NCBI GenBank assembly: GCA_036782715.1
Contig: DAIPYN010000001.1
Location: 90,903 to 154,902, forward strand
Origin: UBA3478 sp036782715
GTDB lineage: Bacteria > Bacteroidota > Bacteroidia > Flavobacteriales > Flavobacteriaceae
Direction of reading: 5' to 3'
DNA: 64,000 bases
The position numbers were made by a program, and so were the translations under genes. Of the stretch, positions 48,841 to 57,117 are shown in pieces; position 1 is the first letter of the stretch, and each line of letters starts with the position of its first letter. A model generated the notes under the pieces. The model ran no database searches. It saw only the letters and a list, made by a program, of their open reading frames with translations, and was not told the DNA's origin.

Positions 48841-50028
48841 ATGGCAAAGGAAACATTTGACCGGTCGAAACCCCACCTTAACATTGGTACTATTGGGCAC
48901 GTAGACCACGGTAAGACTACTCTTACTGCAGCGATCACCACTGTACTTGCAAATGCAGGTTTATCAGAATTGCGTAGCTTCGACTCGATCGACAACGCTC
49001 CTGAGGAAAAAGAACGTGGTATTACAATTAACACTTCACACGTAGAGTACGCTACTGCGAACCGTCACTACGCTCACGTTGACTGTCCAGGTCACGCGGA
49101 TTACGTAAAAAACATGGTAACTGGTGCTGCTCAGATGGACGGTGCGATCTTAGTAGTAGCTGCTACTGATGGTCCTATGCCACAAACTCGTGAGCACATC
49201 CTTCTTGGTCGTCAGGTAGGTATTCCTCGTATCGTTGTTTTCATGAACAAAGTGGATATGGTTGATGACGAAGAGCTACTTGAGCTAGTTGAGATGGAAG
49301 TTCGTGAGCTTTTATCATTCTATGAGTATGACGGTGACAATGGGCCTGTAATTATGGGTTCTGCACTAGGTGCTCTTAATGGCGAGCAAAAATGGGTAGA
49401 TACAGTTATGGAGCTTATGGAAGCTGTAGATAACTGGATTGAGCTACCTGCTCGTGATGTAGATAAGCCATTCCTAATGCCTATCGAAGACGTATTTACA
49501 ATTACTGGTCGTGGTACTGTAGCTACAGGACGTATCGAAACTGGTGTTGCTAACACTGGTGATGCAGTTGATATTATCGGTATGGGAGCTGAGAAACTAT
49601 CATCTACCATTACTGGGGTTGAGATGTTCCGTAAGATTCTTGACCGTGGTGAAGCTGGTGATAACGTAGGTCTACTTCTTCGTGGTATTGAGAAATCTGA
49701 TATCAAGCGTGGTATGGTAATCTGTAAGCCAGGTTCAGTTCAACCACACGCTAAATTCAAAGCTGAGGTTTATATCCTTAAAAAAGAAGAAGGTGGACGT
49801 CACACTCCATTCCACAATAACTACCGTCCTCAGTTCTACGTTCGTACAACTGACGTAACAGGTAACATCAACCTTCCTGATGGTGTTGAGATGGTAATGC
49901 CAGGTGATAACCTTACTATTACTGTTGACCTTATTCAGCCAATCGCATTAAGCGTTGGTCTACGTTTCGCTATCCGTGAAGGTGGTAGAACTGTAGGTGC
50001 AGGACAGGTAACTGAAATTCTAGACTAA
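48841..50028 (+). CDS. tuf: Elongation factor Tu
   Basis: A 395-residue translational GTPase delivering aminoacyl-tRNA. The P-loop is GHVDHGKT at residues 19-26. RGITINTSHVEY is switch I, DCPGHADY the G3 motif, and NKVD the G4 motif. Codon use is strongly biased, as expected for a highly expressed gene. It lies within the conserved tRNA-tuf-tRNA-Trp-secE arrangement. No Shine-Dalgarno precedes the ATG. Confidence 0.99.
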   Translation: MAKETFDRSKPHLNIGTIGHVDHGKTTLTAAITTVLANAGLSELRSFDSIDNAPEEKERGITINTSHVEYATANRHYAHVDCPGHADYVKNMVTGAAQMDGAILVVAATDGPMPQTREHILLGRQVGIPRIVVFMNKVDMVDDEELLELVEMEVRELLSFYEYDGDNGPVIMGSALGALNGEQKWVDTVMELMEAVDNWIELPARDVDKPFLMPIEDVFTITGRGTVATGRIETGVANTGDAVDIIGMGAEKLSSTITGVEMFRKILDRGEAGDNVGLLLRGIEKSDIKRGMVICKPGSVQPHAKFKAEVYILKKEEGGRHTPFHNNYRPQFYVRTTDVTGNINLPDGVEMVMPGDNLTITVDLIQPIALSVGLRFAIREGGRTVGAGQVTEILD

Positions 50029-50051
50029 GTTCTAGTTTACAATAGTGTATG

Positions 50052-50088
50052 CGCTAAAGGGTGTCCTGATTAAGGATACCTTTTAGTG
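50052..50088 (+). other. Long hairpin between tuf and tRNA-Trp
   Basis: A 16-bp stem (c50052-t50067 with a50073-g50088, a few G-U pairs) caps a 5-nt loop GATTA. No T-tract follows, so it is more likely an RNA-processing or stability element than a terminator. Confidence 0.65.
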
Positions 50089-50097
50089 TACATACAA

Positions 50098-50170
50098 ACG
50101 GGTGTAGCTCAGTTGGTAGAGCACTGGTCTCCAAAACCAGGTGTCGGGAGTTCGAGTCTCTCCTCCCGTG
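50098..50170 (+). tRNA. tRNA-Trp (anticodon CCA)
   Basis: A 73-base cloverleaf. The acceptor stem is ACGGGTG/CTCCCGT with one mismatch. The anticodon loop is CTCCAAA within CTGGT/ACCAG, giving CCA, and the discriminator is G. The 3' CCA is not encoded. It sits directly ahead of secE. Confidence 0.95.
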
Positions 50171-50212
50171 CAAGTATTACGGGGCTTAGCCTCAATTATA
50201 GACGAAGAAAAG

Positions 50213-50398
50213 ATGATTAATTATATCAAAGAATCAGTAGAGGAATTAAAGAACCAGGTTTCTTGGCCTTCACGTCAAGAATCATCTAGCCTTATGGTTA
50301 CTGTTGCAGTGTTCTCAATCCTTTTTGCCCTATTGACTTGGGGAGTAGACTCTGTATTTAGCCGCTTGATTCAGGTATACTTTAGTTTGATCAAATAA
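50213..50398 (+). CDS. secE: Preprotein translocase subunit SecE
   Basis: A 61-residue single-span SecE. ESVEELKNQVSWPSRQE is the conserved amphipathic helix before the membrane span (LMVTVAVFSILFALLTWGV). The start at 50213 (MINYIKES) is chosen; an upstream in-frame ATG at 50141 lies inside tRNA-Trp. It is followed by nusG as in most bacteria. Confidence 0.97.
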   Translation: MINYIKESVEELKNQVSWPSRQESSSLMVTVAVFSILFALLTWGVDSVFSRLIQVYFSLIK

Positions 50399-50413
50399 TA
50401 ACGAAGCACAACA

Positions 50414-50965
50414 ATGTCAGAGGTACTCGAAAAGAAATGGTATGTGGTTCGTGCGGTAAGCGGACAAGAGAATAAAATCAGTGGTTATATTCAATCCGAG
50501 GTTGAGCGCCAAGGTTTGGGTGATTATCTTGAAGATGTTCTTGTTCCGACAGAGAAGGTTGTTCAGATTCGTAACGGTAAAAAAATTCAAAAAGAACGCA
50601 CTTATTTTCCTGGATATATTATGATCAAGGCGAATTTAGGTGGTGAGATGGTTCACGTTATTCGTTCGATTACGAATGTCATTGGATTTTTAGGTGAAAC
50701 CAAAGGTGGAGATCCTGTACCATTGCGCAAGTCTGAGGTGAACCGAATGCTAGGTAAAGTGGATGAGTTATCACTAAATGCTGATGATGTTGCCATCCCA
50801 TTTGTGCTTGGTGAAACAGTCAAGGTAGTTGATGGTCCTTTCAATGGTTTCAATGGAACTATTGAGAAAATCAACGAAGAAAAGCGCAAACTTGAGGTTA
50901 TGGTTAAGATTTTTGGACGAAGAACACCTCTTGAATTGAGTTATTTACAAGTAGAGAAAATATAA
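50414..50965 (+). CDS. nusG: Transcription termination/antitermination protein NusG
   Basis: A 183-residue NusG with the NGN domain at the N-terminus (WYVVRAVSGQENKISGYIQ, FPGYIMIKANL) and a C-terminal KOW domain (GETVKVVDGPFNGFNGTIEKI). It links RNA polymerase to Rho or the ribosome. The loop region residues 100-120 contain no large insertion. It is 15 bases after secE. Confidence 0.98.
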   Translation: MSEVLEKKWYVVRAVSGQENKISGYIQSEVERQGLGDYLEDVLVPTEKVVQIRNGKKIQKERTYFPGYIMIKANLGGEMVHVIRSITNVIGFLGETKGGDPVPLRKSEVNRMLGKVDELSLNADDVAIPFVLGETVKVVDGPFNGFNGTIEKINEEKRKLEVMVKIFGRRTPLELSYLQVEKI

Positions 50966-51030
50966 ATGTTACATAATCGCTCAGTTGTATCGCTTCCAAC
51001 AATGCAACGGCAAACGATTAATTATTAATT

Positions 51031-51468
51031 ATGGCAAAAGAAATAGGTAAAGTAGTTAAGCTACAAGTTAGGGGAGGTGCTGCGAACCCATCGCCACCGG
51101 TTGGACCCGCCTTAGGTGCCGCAGGTGTAAACATCATGGAGTTCTGTAAGCAGTTTAATGCTAGAACTCAGGATAAAGCTGGTAAAGTTTTACCGGTTGT
51201 TATCAATGTTTATACTGATAAGTCTTTCGACTTTGTGGTAAAAACACCTCCGGCGGCCGTTCAGCTATTGGAAGCAGCAAAAGTTAAAAAAGGTTCAGGT
51301 GAGCCTAATCGTTCAAAAGTTGCTTCGGTTACTTGGGATCAAATCAAAGGAATTGCAGAAGACAAGATGGTAGATTTAAATGCCTTCACTGTTGAGTCTG
51401 CAATGATGATGATTGCTGGTACAGCAAGATCTATGGGTATCAAAGTTTCTGGAACTAAACCTTTTTAA
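51031..51468 (+). CDS. rplK: 50S ribosomal protein uL11
   Basis: A 145-residue protein: N-terminal domain KLQVRGGAANPSPPVGPALGAAGVNI (the proline-rich stringent-response switch region) and the C-terminal rRNA-binding domain ending AMMMIAGTARSMGIKVSG. Length is usual. It is first of the L11-L1-L10-L12 cluster. Confidence 0.99.
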   Translation: MAKEIGKVVKLQVRGGAANPSPPVGPALGAAGVNIMEFCKQFNARTQDKAGKVLPVVINVYTDKSFDFVVKTPPAAVQLLEAAKVKKGSGEPNRSKVASVTWDQIKGIAEDKMVDLNAFTVESAMMMIAGTARSMGIKVSGTKPF

Positions 51469-51483
51469 TAAACGACTGACGTA

Positions 51484-52173
51484 ATGGGAAAATTGACAAA
51501 AAAACAAAAAGAAGCTAGAGCGCTTATCGATAGTTCTAAGCTTTACTCACTTACCGAAGCCGCAGCTTTAGTTAAAGAGATTACCAAATCAAATTTTGAT
51601 GCATCTGTTGATTTAGCAGTACGACTTGGAGTAGATCCGCGTAAAGCTAATCAAATGGTTCGCGGTGTTGTTAGCCTACCTCACGGCACAGGGAAAGACG
51701 TTCGCGTATTAGCATTAGTAACACCGGATAAAGAAGCAGAGGCTAAAGAAGCTGGAGCTGATTATGTTGGTTTAGATGAGTATCTAGACAAAATTAAATC
51801 AGGCTGGACAGACGTTGATGTTATTATCACTATGCCTGCTGTTATGGGTAAATTAGGACCTTTAGGTCGTGTTTTAGGACCTCGTGGTCTTATGCCAAAC
51901 CCTAAAACAGGTACGGTTACTATGGATGTCGCTAAAGCGGTAACTGAAGTTAAATCAGGTAAAATCGATTTTAAAGTAGATAAAGCAGGTAACGTTCATG
52001 CTGCTATTGCAAAGGTTTCATTCGAGGCTGATAAGATTGCAGATAACGCTAAAGAGCTTTTAGATACATTAAACCGAATGAAGCCTGCTGCTTCTAAAGG
52101 GGTCTACATGAAGAGTGTCCATATTTCTTCAACCATGAGTCCAAGTATTCCACTTGACCCAAAAGCCATTTAA
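51484..52173 (+). CDS. rplA: 50S ribosomal protein uL1
   Basis: A 229-residue stalk protein. SNFDASVDLAVRLGVDPRKANQMVRG and GPLGRVLGPRGLMPNPKTGTV are the hallmarks. It is 15 bases after rplK. L1 binding to its own mRNA autoregulates the L11 operon in E. coli; no obvious mimic was traced here. Confidence 0.99.
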   Translation: MGKLTKKQKEARALIDSSKLYSLTEAAALVKEITKSNFDASVDLAVRLGVDPRKANQMVRGVVSLPHGTGKDVRVLALVTPDKEAEAKEAGADYVGLDEYLDKIKSGWTDVDVIITMPAVMGKLGPLGRVLGPRGLMPNPKTGTVTMDVAKAVTEVKSGKIDFKVDKAGNVHAAIAKVSFEADKIADNAKELLDTLNRMKPAASKGVYMKSVHISSTMSPSIPLDPKAI

Positions 52174-52184
52174 GAACTTACGAC

Positions 52185-52700
52185 ATGACTAGAGAAGAAA
52201 AAGCACTAGCTATAGAACAACTTAAAGAGAAGTTAGCATCAAGCACTACGATCTATCTTACTGATATTTCAGGTTTAGATGCAGCCACTACTGCTGATTT
52301 AAGAAGATCTTGCTTTAAGGCAAACATTTCACTTACAGTAGTTAAGAACACATTGCTTGCAAAGGCAATGGAGGCTTCAGATAAGGATTTCGGTGATTTA
52401 ACTACGATTCTTAAAGGTGAAACCTCAATGATGATTGCTGAGGCTGGTAACGGTCCGGCTAAATTGATCAAGAATTTCAGAAAGAAATCAAAGAAGCCCG
52501 TTTTAAAAGGAGCTTACATTGAAGAATCGGTTTATATCGGTGACAACCTACTTGATACGCTTGTAAGCATCAAGTCTAAGGAGGAACTTATCGGTGATAT
52601 CATCACGCTTCTTCAGAGCCCAGCGAAAAACGTTGTATCTGGTCTTAAATCAGGTGGCGGTAAGCTTGCGGGCATTATTCAAACCCTTTCTGAACGATAA
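52185..52700 (+). CDS. rplJ: 50S ribosomal protein uL10
   Basis: A 171-residue stalk base protein. The N-terminal domain (TIYLTDISGLDAATTADLRR, VVKNTLLAKAM) binds 23S rRNA, and the C-terminal helix (SPAKNVVSGLKSGGGKLAGI) carries the L12 dimers. The gene is 11 bases after rplA. Confidence 0.98.
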   Translation: MTREEKALAIEQLKEKLASSTTIYLTDISGLDAATTADLRRSCFKANISLTVVKNTLLAKAMEASDKDFGDLTTILKGETSMMIAEAGNGPAKLIKNFRKKSKKPVLKGAYIEESVYIGDNLLDTLVSIKSKEELIGDIITLLQSPAKNVVSGLKSGGGKLAGIIQTLSER

Positions 52701-52751
52701 TTTGTACGCACTCAATACACAATATTTTAAACTTTATTAAACGATAGAAAA

Positions 52752-53132
52752 ATGGCAGATTTAAAAGATTTCGCAGAACAACTGGTTAACCTAACTGTAA
52801 AAGAGGTTAACGAATTAGCTAACATCCTTAAGGAGGAGTACGGTATCGAGCCTGCAGCTGCAGCTGTAGCTGTTGCTGGTCCTGCTGCTGGTGGTGGAGA
52901 TGCTGCTGGTGGAGAAGAAAAGTCAGAGTTTGACGTAATTCTTAAGGCAGCAGGTGCTTCTAAACTTGCGGTTGTTAAGCTTGTAAAAGAATTAACAGGT
53001 CTTGGACTGAAAGAAGCTAAAGAAGTAGTTGATGGAGCTCCAAAACCAGTTAAAGAAGGTGTTTCTAAAGATGAAGCTGAAGGTATCAAAAAATCTCTTG
53101 AGGAGGCTGGTGCTGAGGTTGAACTTAAGTAA
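52752..53132 (+). CDS. rplL: 50S ribosomal protein bL12 (L7/L12)
   Basis: A 126-residue protein with an N-terminal dimerisation domain, an Ala/Gly-rich hinge (residues ~35-55), and a C-terminal factor-binding domain (EFDVILKAAGASKLAVVKLVKEL, GLGLKEAKEVVDGAPKPVKEGV). It is followed by a 140-base spacer with prominent hairpins before rpoB. Confidence 0.99.
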   Translation: MADLKDFAEQLVNLTVKEVNELANILKEEYGIEPAAAAVAVAGPAAGGGDAAGGEEKSEFDVILKAAGASKLAVVKLVKELTGLGLKEAKEVVDGAPKPVKEGVSKDEAEGIKKSLEEAGAEVELK

Positions 53133-53149
53133 TACTTCCATAGCTTATT

Positions 53150-53191
53150 AGGCAAAGGTCTATCCAACGAAAGTTGGTTAGACCTTCGCCT
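53150..53191 (+). other. GAAA-capped long hairpin between rplL and rpoB
   Basis: A 17-bp stem with two symmetric mismatches (A53154/C53187 and T53163/T53178) is closed by a GAAA tetraloop (53169-53172), and TGTTTT follows. It could be an attenuator or an RNase III cleavage site setting rpoB output relative to the ribosomal proteins. Confidence 0.8.
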
Positions 53192-53197
53192 GTTTTA

Positions 53198-53233
53198 AAC
53201 AACCTAGGTTGTTAGGGCCTTTGAAATAAGGCC
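53198..53233 (+). other. Two further inverted repeats upstream of rpoB
   Basis: A perfect 16-base palindrome AACAACCTAGGTTGTT (53198-53213) is followed by GGCCTT/AAGGCC with a 6-nt loop (53216-53233). Neither has a directly adjacent T-tract, although a run of T's occurs at about 53246-53252. Confidence 0.6.
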
Positions 53234-53272
53234 GACTTATAATACTTTTTTTGACTATAAATTGTCCGTTAG

Positions 53273-56200
53273 ATGGTTACAAAACAAACCGAAAGAGTAC
53301 ATTTTGCATCTGCAAAGAGCATTCCTGAATATCCAGACTTTTTAGATATTCAAATCAAATCCTTTCAAGATTTCTTTCAATTAGAAACTAAGTCGGACGC
53401 TAGAGGTAACGAAGGTCTTTTTAACACCTTCATGGAGAATTTTCCAATTACAGATACAAGAAACCAGTTTGTTCTTGAGTTCTTGGATTATTTCGTTGAT
53501 CCACCCCGTTACAACATTCAAGAGTGTATCGAGAGAGGCCTTACCTACAGTGTGCCGCTAAAAGCACGTTTAAAACTTTATTGTACTGACCCAGAGCACG
53601 AAGACTTCGAGACGATTGTACAGGATGTTTACTTAGGAACTATCCCTTACATGACCCCTTCTGGAACCTTTGTGATTAACGGTGCAGAACGTGTGATTGT
53701 TTCTCAACTTCACCGTTCTCCTGGTGTATTCTTTGGTCAATCGGTTCACGCTAACGGAACCAAACTATATTCAGCCCGTGTTATTCCATTTAAAGGTTCA
53801 TGGATTGAATTTGCTACGGATATCAATGGCGTTATGTACGCTTACATTGATCGTAAAAAGAAATTACCGGTTACTACACTCTTTAGAGCTATCGGTTACG
53901 AACGCGACAAGGACATTCTTGAAATTTTTGATCTCTCTGAAGAGGTTAAGGTATCGAAGACTGGCCTTAAGAAAGTTCTAGGACGTAAACTTGCTGCTCG
54001 TGTATTAAATACTTGGCACGAAGACTTCGTGGATGAGGATACAGGAGAGGTAGTATCGATTGAGCGTAACGAGATCGTTTTAGATCGTGATACGATTTTG
54101 GAGAAGGAGCACCTTGATATGATTATTGAGGCTGACGTGAAAACAATCCTTCTTCACAAGGAAAACAACGCTCAAGCTGAATATGCAATTATTCACAATA
54201 CCCTACAAAAAGACCCAACAAACTCTGAAAAAGAAGCTGTTGAGCATGTTTATCGTCAATTGAGAAATGCCGAGCCGCCAGATGAGGAAACCGCTCGTGG
54301 TATTATCGATAAACTATTCTTCTCAGATCAACGTTATAATCTTGGAGAAGTAGGTCGTTATAGAATGAACAAGAAGTTAGGTCTTGATATCGAAATGGAT
54401 AAGCAGGTCTTAACGAAAGAAGATATTATTACTATCATCAAGTATCTGATAGAGCTAATTAATTCTAAGGCAGAGATTGATGATATCGATCACCTTTCAA
54501 ACCGTCGTGTTAGAACCGTTGGAGAACAACTTTCACAACAGTTCGGCGTTGGTTTAGCTCGTATGGCTAGAACCATTAGAGAACGAATGAATGTTCGCGA
54601 CAACGAAGTGTTTACCCCAATTGATTTGATCAATGCGAAGACGCTTTCATCAGTGATCAATTCGTTCTTTGGAACGAATCAGCTTTCTCAGTTCATGGAT
54701 CAAACCAATCCACTTGCTGAGATTACGCACAAGCGTAGATTATCTGCTCTAGGGCCTGGTGGTCTATCACGTGAGCGTGCTGGTTTCGAGGTTCGTGATG
54801 TCCACTATACGCATTACGGTAGATTATGCCCGATTGAGACTCCTGAAGGTCCAAACATTGGTCTTATTTCATCGATGTCTGTATTCTCTAAAGTGAATAC
54901 TATGGGATTCCTTGAGACTCCTTACCGCAAAGTTGAAAACGGAAAAGTAGACTTATCAGGCTTCACTTATTTAAGTGCAGAGGAAGAAGAGGAGCGTTTA
55001 ATCGCGCAGGCTAACATCCCGATGAAGGCTGACGGAACGATTGAAGATGATAAAGTAATCGCACGTATGGAGGGTGATTTCCCTGTAGTTTCTCCAGAAG
55101 AAATTCACTATACGGATGTGGCACCCAACCAGATTGCTTCTATCTCAGCATCACTAATTCCTTTCCTTGAGCACGATGATGCAAACCGTGCACTGATGGG
55201 ATCAAACATGATGCGTCAGGCGGTTCCGTTATTACGTCCTGAATCTCCAATTGTAGGTACTGGTTTAGAGCGTCAAGTTGCTAAAGATTCAAGAGTACTT
55301 ATCAATGCAGAGGGTGATGGTGTCGTTGAATACGTAGACGCAGAACGTATCGTTATTAAATACACTAAGACGGATGATGAGCGTTTAGTTTCTTTTGATG
55401 AAGATGAGAAAGAGTACAACCTGATTAAGTTCAGAAAGACGAACCAAGGATCAAGTATCAACCTTAAACCCATCGTATCTCGCGGAGATCGTGTAGAGAA
55501 AGGTCAAGTACTTTGTGAAGGTTACGCAACTGAAAAAGGTGAACTCGCTCTAGGTAGAAACATGAAAGTTGCCTTCATGCCTTGGAAGGGTTATAACTTC
55601 GAGGATGCGATTGTAATCTCTGAGCGCGTAGTTCGTGAAGACATCTTTACTTCGATTCACGTAGATGAGTATGCCCTTGAAGTTAGAGATACTAAACTAG
55701 GAGCTGAAGAACTTACCAATGATATTCCTAACGTTTCTGAAGAGGCTACTAAAGACCTTGATGAAAACGGAATGATTCGTATTGGAGCAGAGGTTAAGCC
55801 TGGTGATATCCTAATTGGTAAGATAACTCCTAAAGGAGAATCTGATCCGACTCCAGAAGAAAAACTACTTCGCGCCATCTTTGGTGATAAGGCTGGAGAT
55901 GTAAAAGATGCTTCATTAAAAGCTTCACCATCGCTTAGAGGTGTGGTAATTGATAAGAAGTTATTTGCGAGAAGCGTTAAGGATAAGCGTAAGCGTTCAG
56001 AAGAGAAGGACGCTATCCAAGCTTTAGAATTGGAATACGAAGTTAAATTCCAAGAGTTGAAAGACCGTTTGGTAGAGAAACTTTTCACTATCGTAAATGG
56101 TAAGACTTCTCAGGGGGTTCTTAATGATTTAGGTGAAGAGGTTTTACCAAAAGGTAAGAAGTACACGCTTAAAATGCTTCACGCCGTTGAAGATTTTGCT

Positions 56201-57082
56201 CACCTTGTAGGTGGAAGCTGGACGGTTGATGAGCCTGTAAACGCGCTTGTTGCAGACCTACTTCACAACTACAAGATCAAGCTTAACGATCTTCAAGGTA
56301 ACCTTAGAAGAGATAAGTTTACCATCTCTATCGGAGATGAGTTACCTGCAGGTATTATGAAACTTGCTAAAGTTTACATCGCAAAGAAACGTAAGCTGAA
56401 GGTAGGTGATAAGATGGCAGGACGTCACGGAAACAAGGGTATCGTTGCACGTATTGTTCGCGACGAGGATATGCCATTCTTAGAAGATGGTACCCCTGTA
56501 GATATCGTACTTAACCCACTTGGAGTACCTTCTCGTATGAACATTGGTCAGATCTATGAGACCGTTCTTGGTTGGGCAGGTCAAAAATTAGGTCAGAAAT
56601 ATGCCACTCCAATCTTTGACGGTGCGAATATTGACCAGATCAATGTTTTAACCGATGAAGCTGGTATTCCTAGATACGGACATACTTATCTATTCGACGG
56701 TGGAACAGGAGAGCGTTTCGATCAACCAGCAACAGTTGGTGTGATCTACATGCTTAAACTAGGCCACATGGTTGATGATAAGATGCACGCACGTTCTATC
56801 GGACCATACTCTCTGATTACTCAGCAACCACTTGGTGGTAAAGCACAGTTCGGAGGTCAGCGTTTCGGTGAGATGGAGGTGTGGGCACTTGAAGCTTATG
56901 GAGCTTCTTCTACGCTAAGAGAAATCTTAACCGTTAAATCGGATGACGTAGTAGGTCGTGCGAAGACCTATGAAGCGATTGTGAAAGGGGAGACTATGCC
57001 AGAGCCTGGTCTACCTGAATCATTCAACGTTCTTATGCACGAATTAAAAGGATTAGGACTCGATATTCGTCTTGAAGAATAA
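53273..57082 (+). CDS. rpoB: DNA-directed RNA polymerase subunit beta
   Basis: A 1269-residue beta subunit. The rifampicin-site block FFGTNQLSQFMDQTNPLAEI with THKRRLSALGPGGLSRERAGFEVRDVHYTH is intact and shows no obvious resistance change. PIETPEGPNIGLI, GRNMKVAFMPWKGYNFEDAI and the C-terminal GQRFGEMEVWALEAYGA are present. It is read in one frame without insertions. It starts with ATG at 53273 after the hairpin-rich spacer. Confidence 0.99.
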   Translation: MVTKQTERVHFASAKSIPEYPDFLDIQIKSFQDFFQLETKSDARGNEGLFNTFMENFPITDTRNQFVLEFLDYFVDPPRYNIQECIERGLTYSVPLKARLKLYCTDPEHEDFETIVQDVYLGTIPYMTPSGTFVINGAERVIVSQLHRSPGVFFGQSVHANGTKLYSARVIPFKGSWIEFATDINGVMYAYIDRKKKLPVTTLFRAIGYERDKDILEIFDLSEEVKVSKTGLKKVLGRKLAARVLNTWHEDFVDEDTGEVVSIERNEIVLDRDTILEKEHLDMIIEADVKTILLHKENNAQAEYAIIHNTLQKDPTNSEKEAVEHVYRQLRNAEPPDEETARGIIDKLFFSDQRYNLGEVGRYRMNKKLGLDIEMDKQVLTKEDIITIIKYLIELINSKAEIDDIDHLSNRRVRTVGEQLSQQFGVGLARMARTIRERMNVRDNEVFTPIDLINAKTLSSVINSFFGTNQLSQFMDQTNPLAEITHKRRLSALGPGGLSRERAGFEVRDVHYTHYGRLCPIETPEGPNIGLISSMSVFSKVNTMGFLETPYRKVENGKVDLSGFTYLSAEEEEERLIAQANIPMKADGTIEDDKVIARMEGDFPVVSPEEIHYTDVAPNQIASISASLIPFLEHDDANRALMGSNMMRQAVPLLRPESPIVGTGLERQVAKDSRVLINAEGDGVVEYVDAERIVIKYTKTDDERLVSFDEDEKEYNLIKFRKTNQGSSINLKPIVSRGDRVEKGQVLCEGYATEKGELALGRNMKVAFMPWKGYNFEDAIVISERVVREDIFTSIHVDEYALEVRDTKLGAEELTNDIPNVSEEATKDLDENGMIRIGAEVKPGDILIGKITPKGESDPTPEEKLLRAIFGDKAGDVKDASLKASPSLRGVVIDKKLFARSVKDKRKRSEEKDAIQALELEYEVKFQELKDRLVEKLFTIVNGKTSQGVLNDLGEEVLPKGKKYTLKMLHAVEDFAHLVGGSWTVDEPVNALVADLLHNYKIKLNDLQGNLRRDKFTISIGDELPAGIMKLAKVYIAKKRKLKVGDKMAGRHGNKGIVARIVRDEDMPFLEDGTPVDIVLNPLGVPSRMNIGQIYETVLGWAGQKLGQKYATPIFDGANIDQINVLTDEAGIPRYGHTYLFDGGTGERFDQPATVGVIYMLKLGHMVDDKMHARSIGPYSLITQQPLGGKAQFGGQRFGEMEVWALEAYGASSTLREILTVKSDDVVGRAKTYEAIVKGETMPEPGLPESFNVLMHELKGLGLDIRLEE

Positions 57083-57117
57083 TTCTAAACATTAATTAAA
57101 CAAAGCTTTACGTTATT

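Noticed and set aside
55657..56088. Antisense frame of 143 codons in rpoB (and similar ones in tuf, rplL, rpoC)
   Set aside because: Ser/Leu-rich antisense shadows of strongly biased genes; no start signals or family resemblance.
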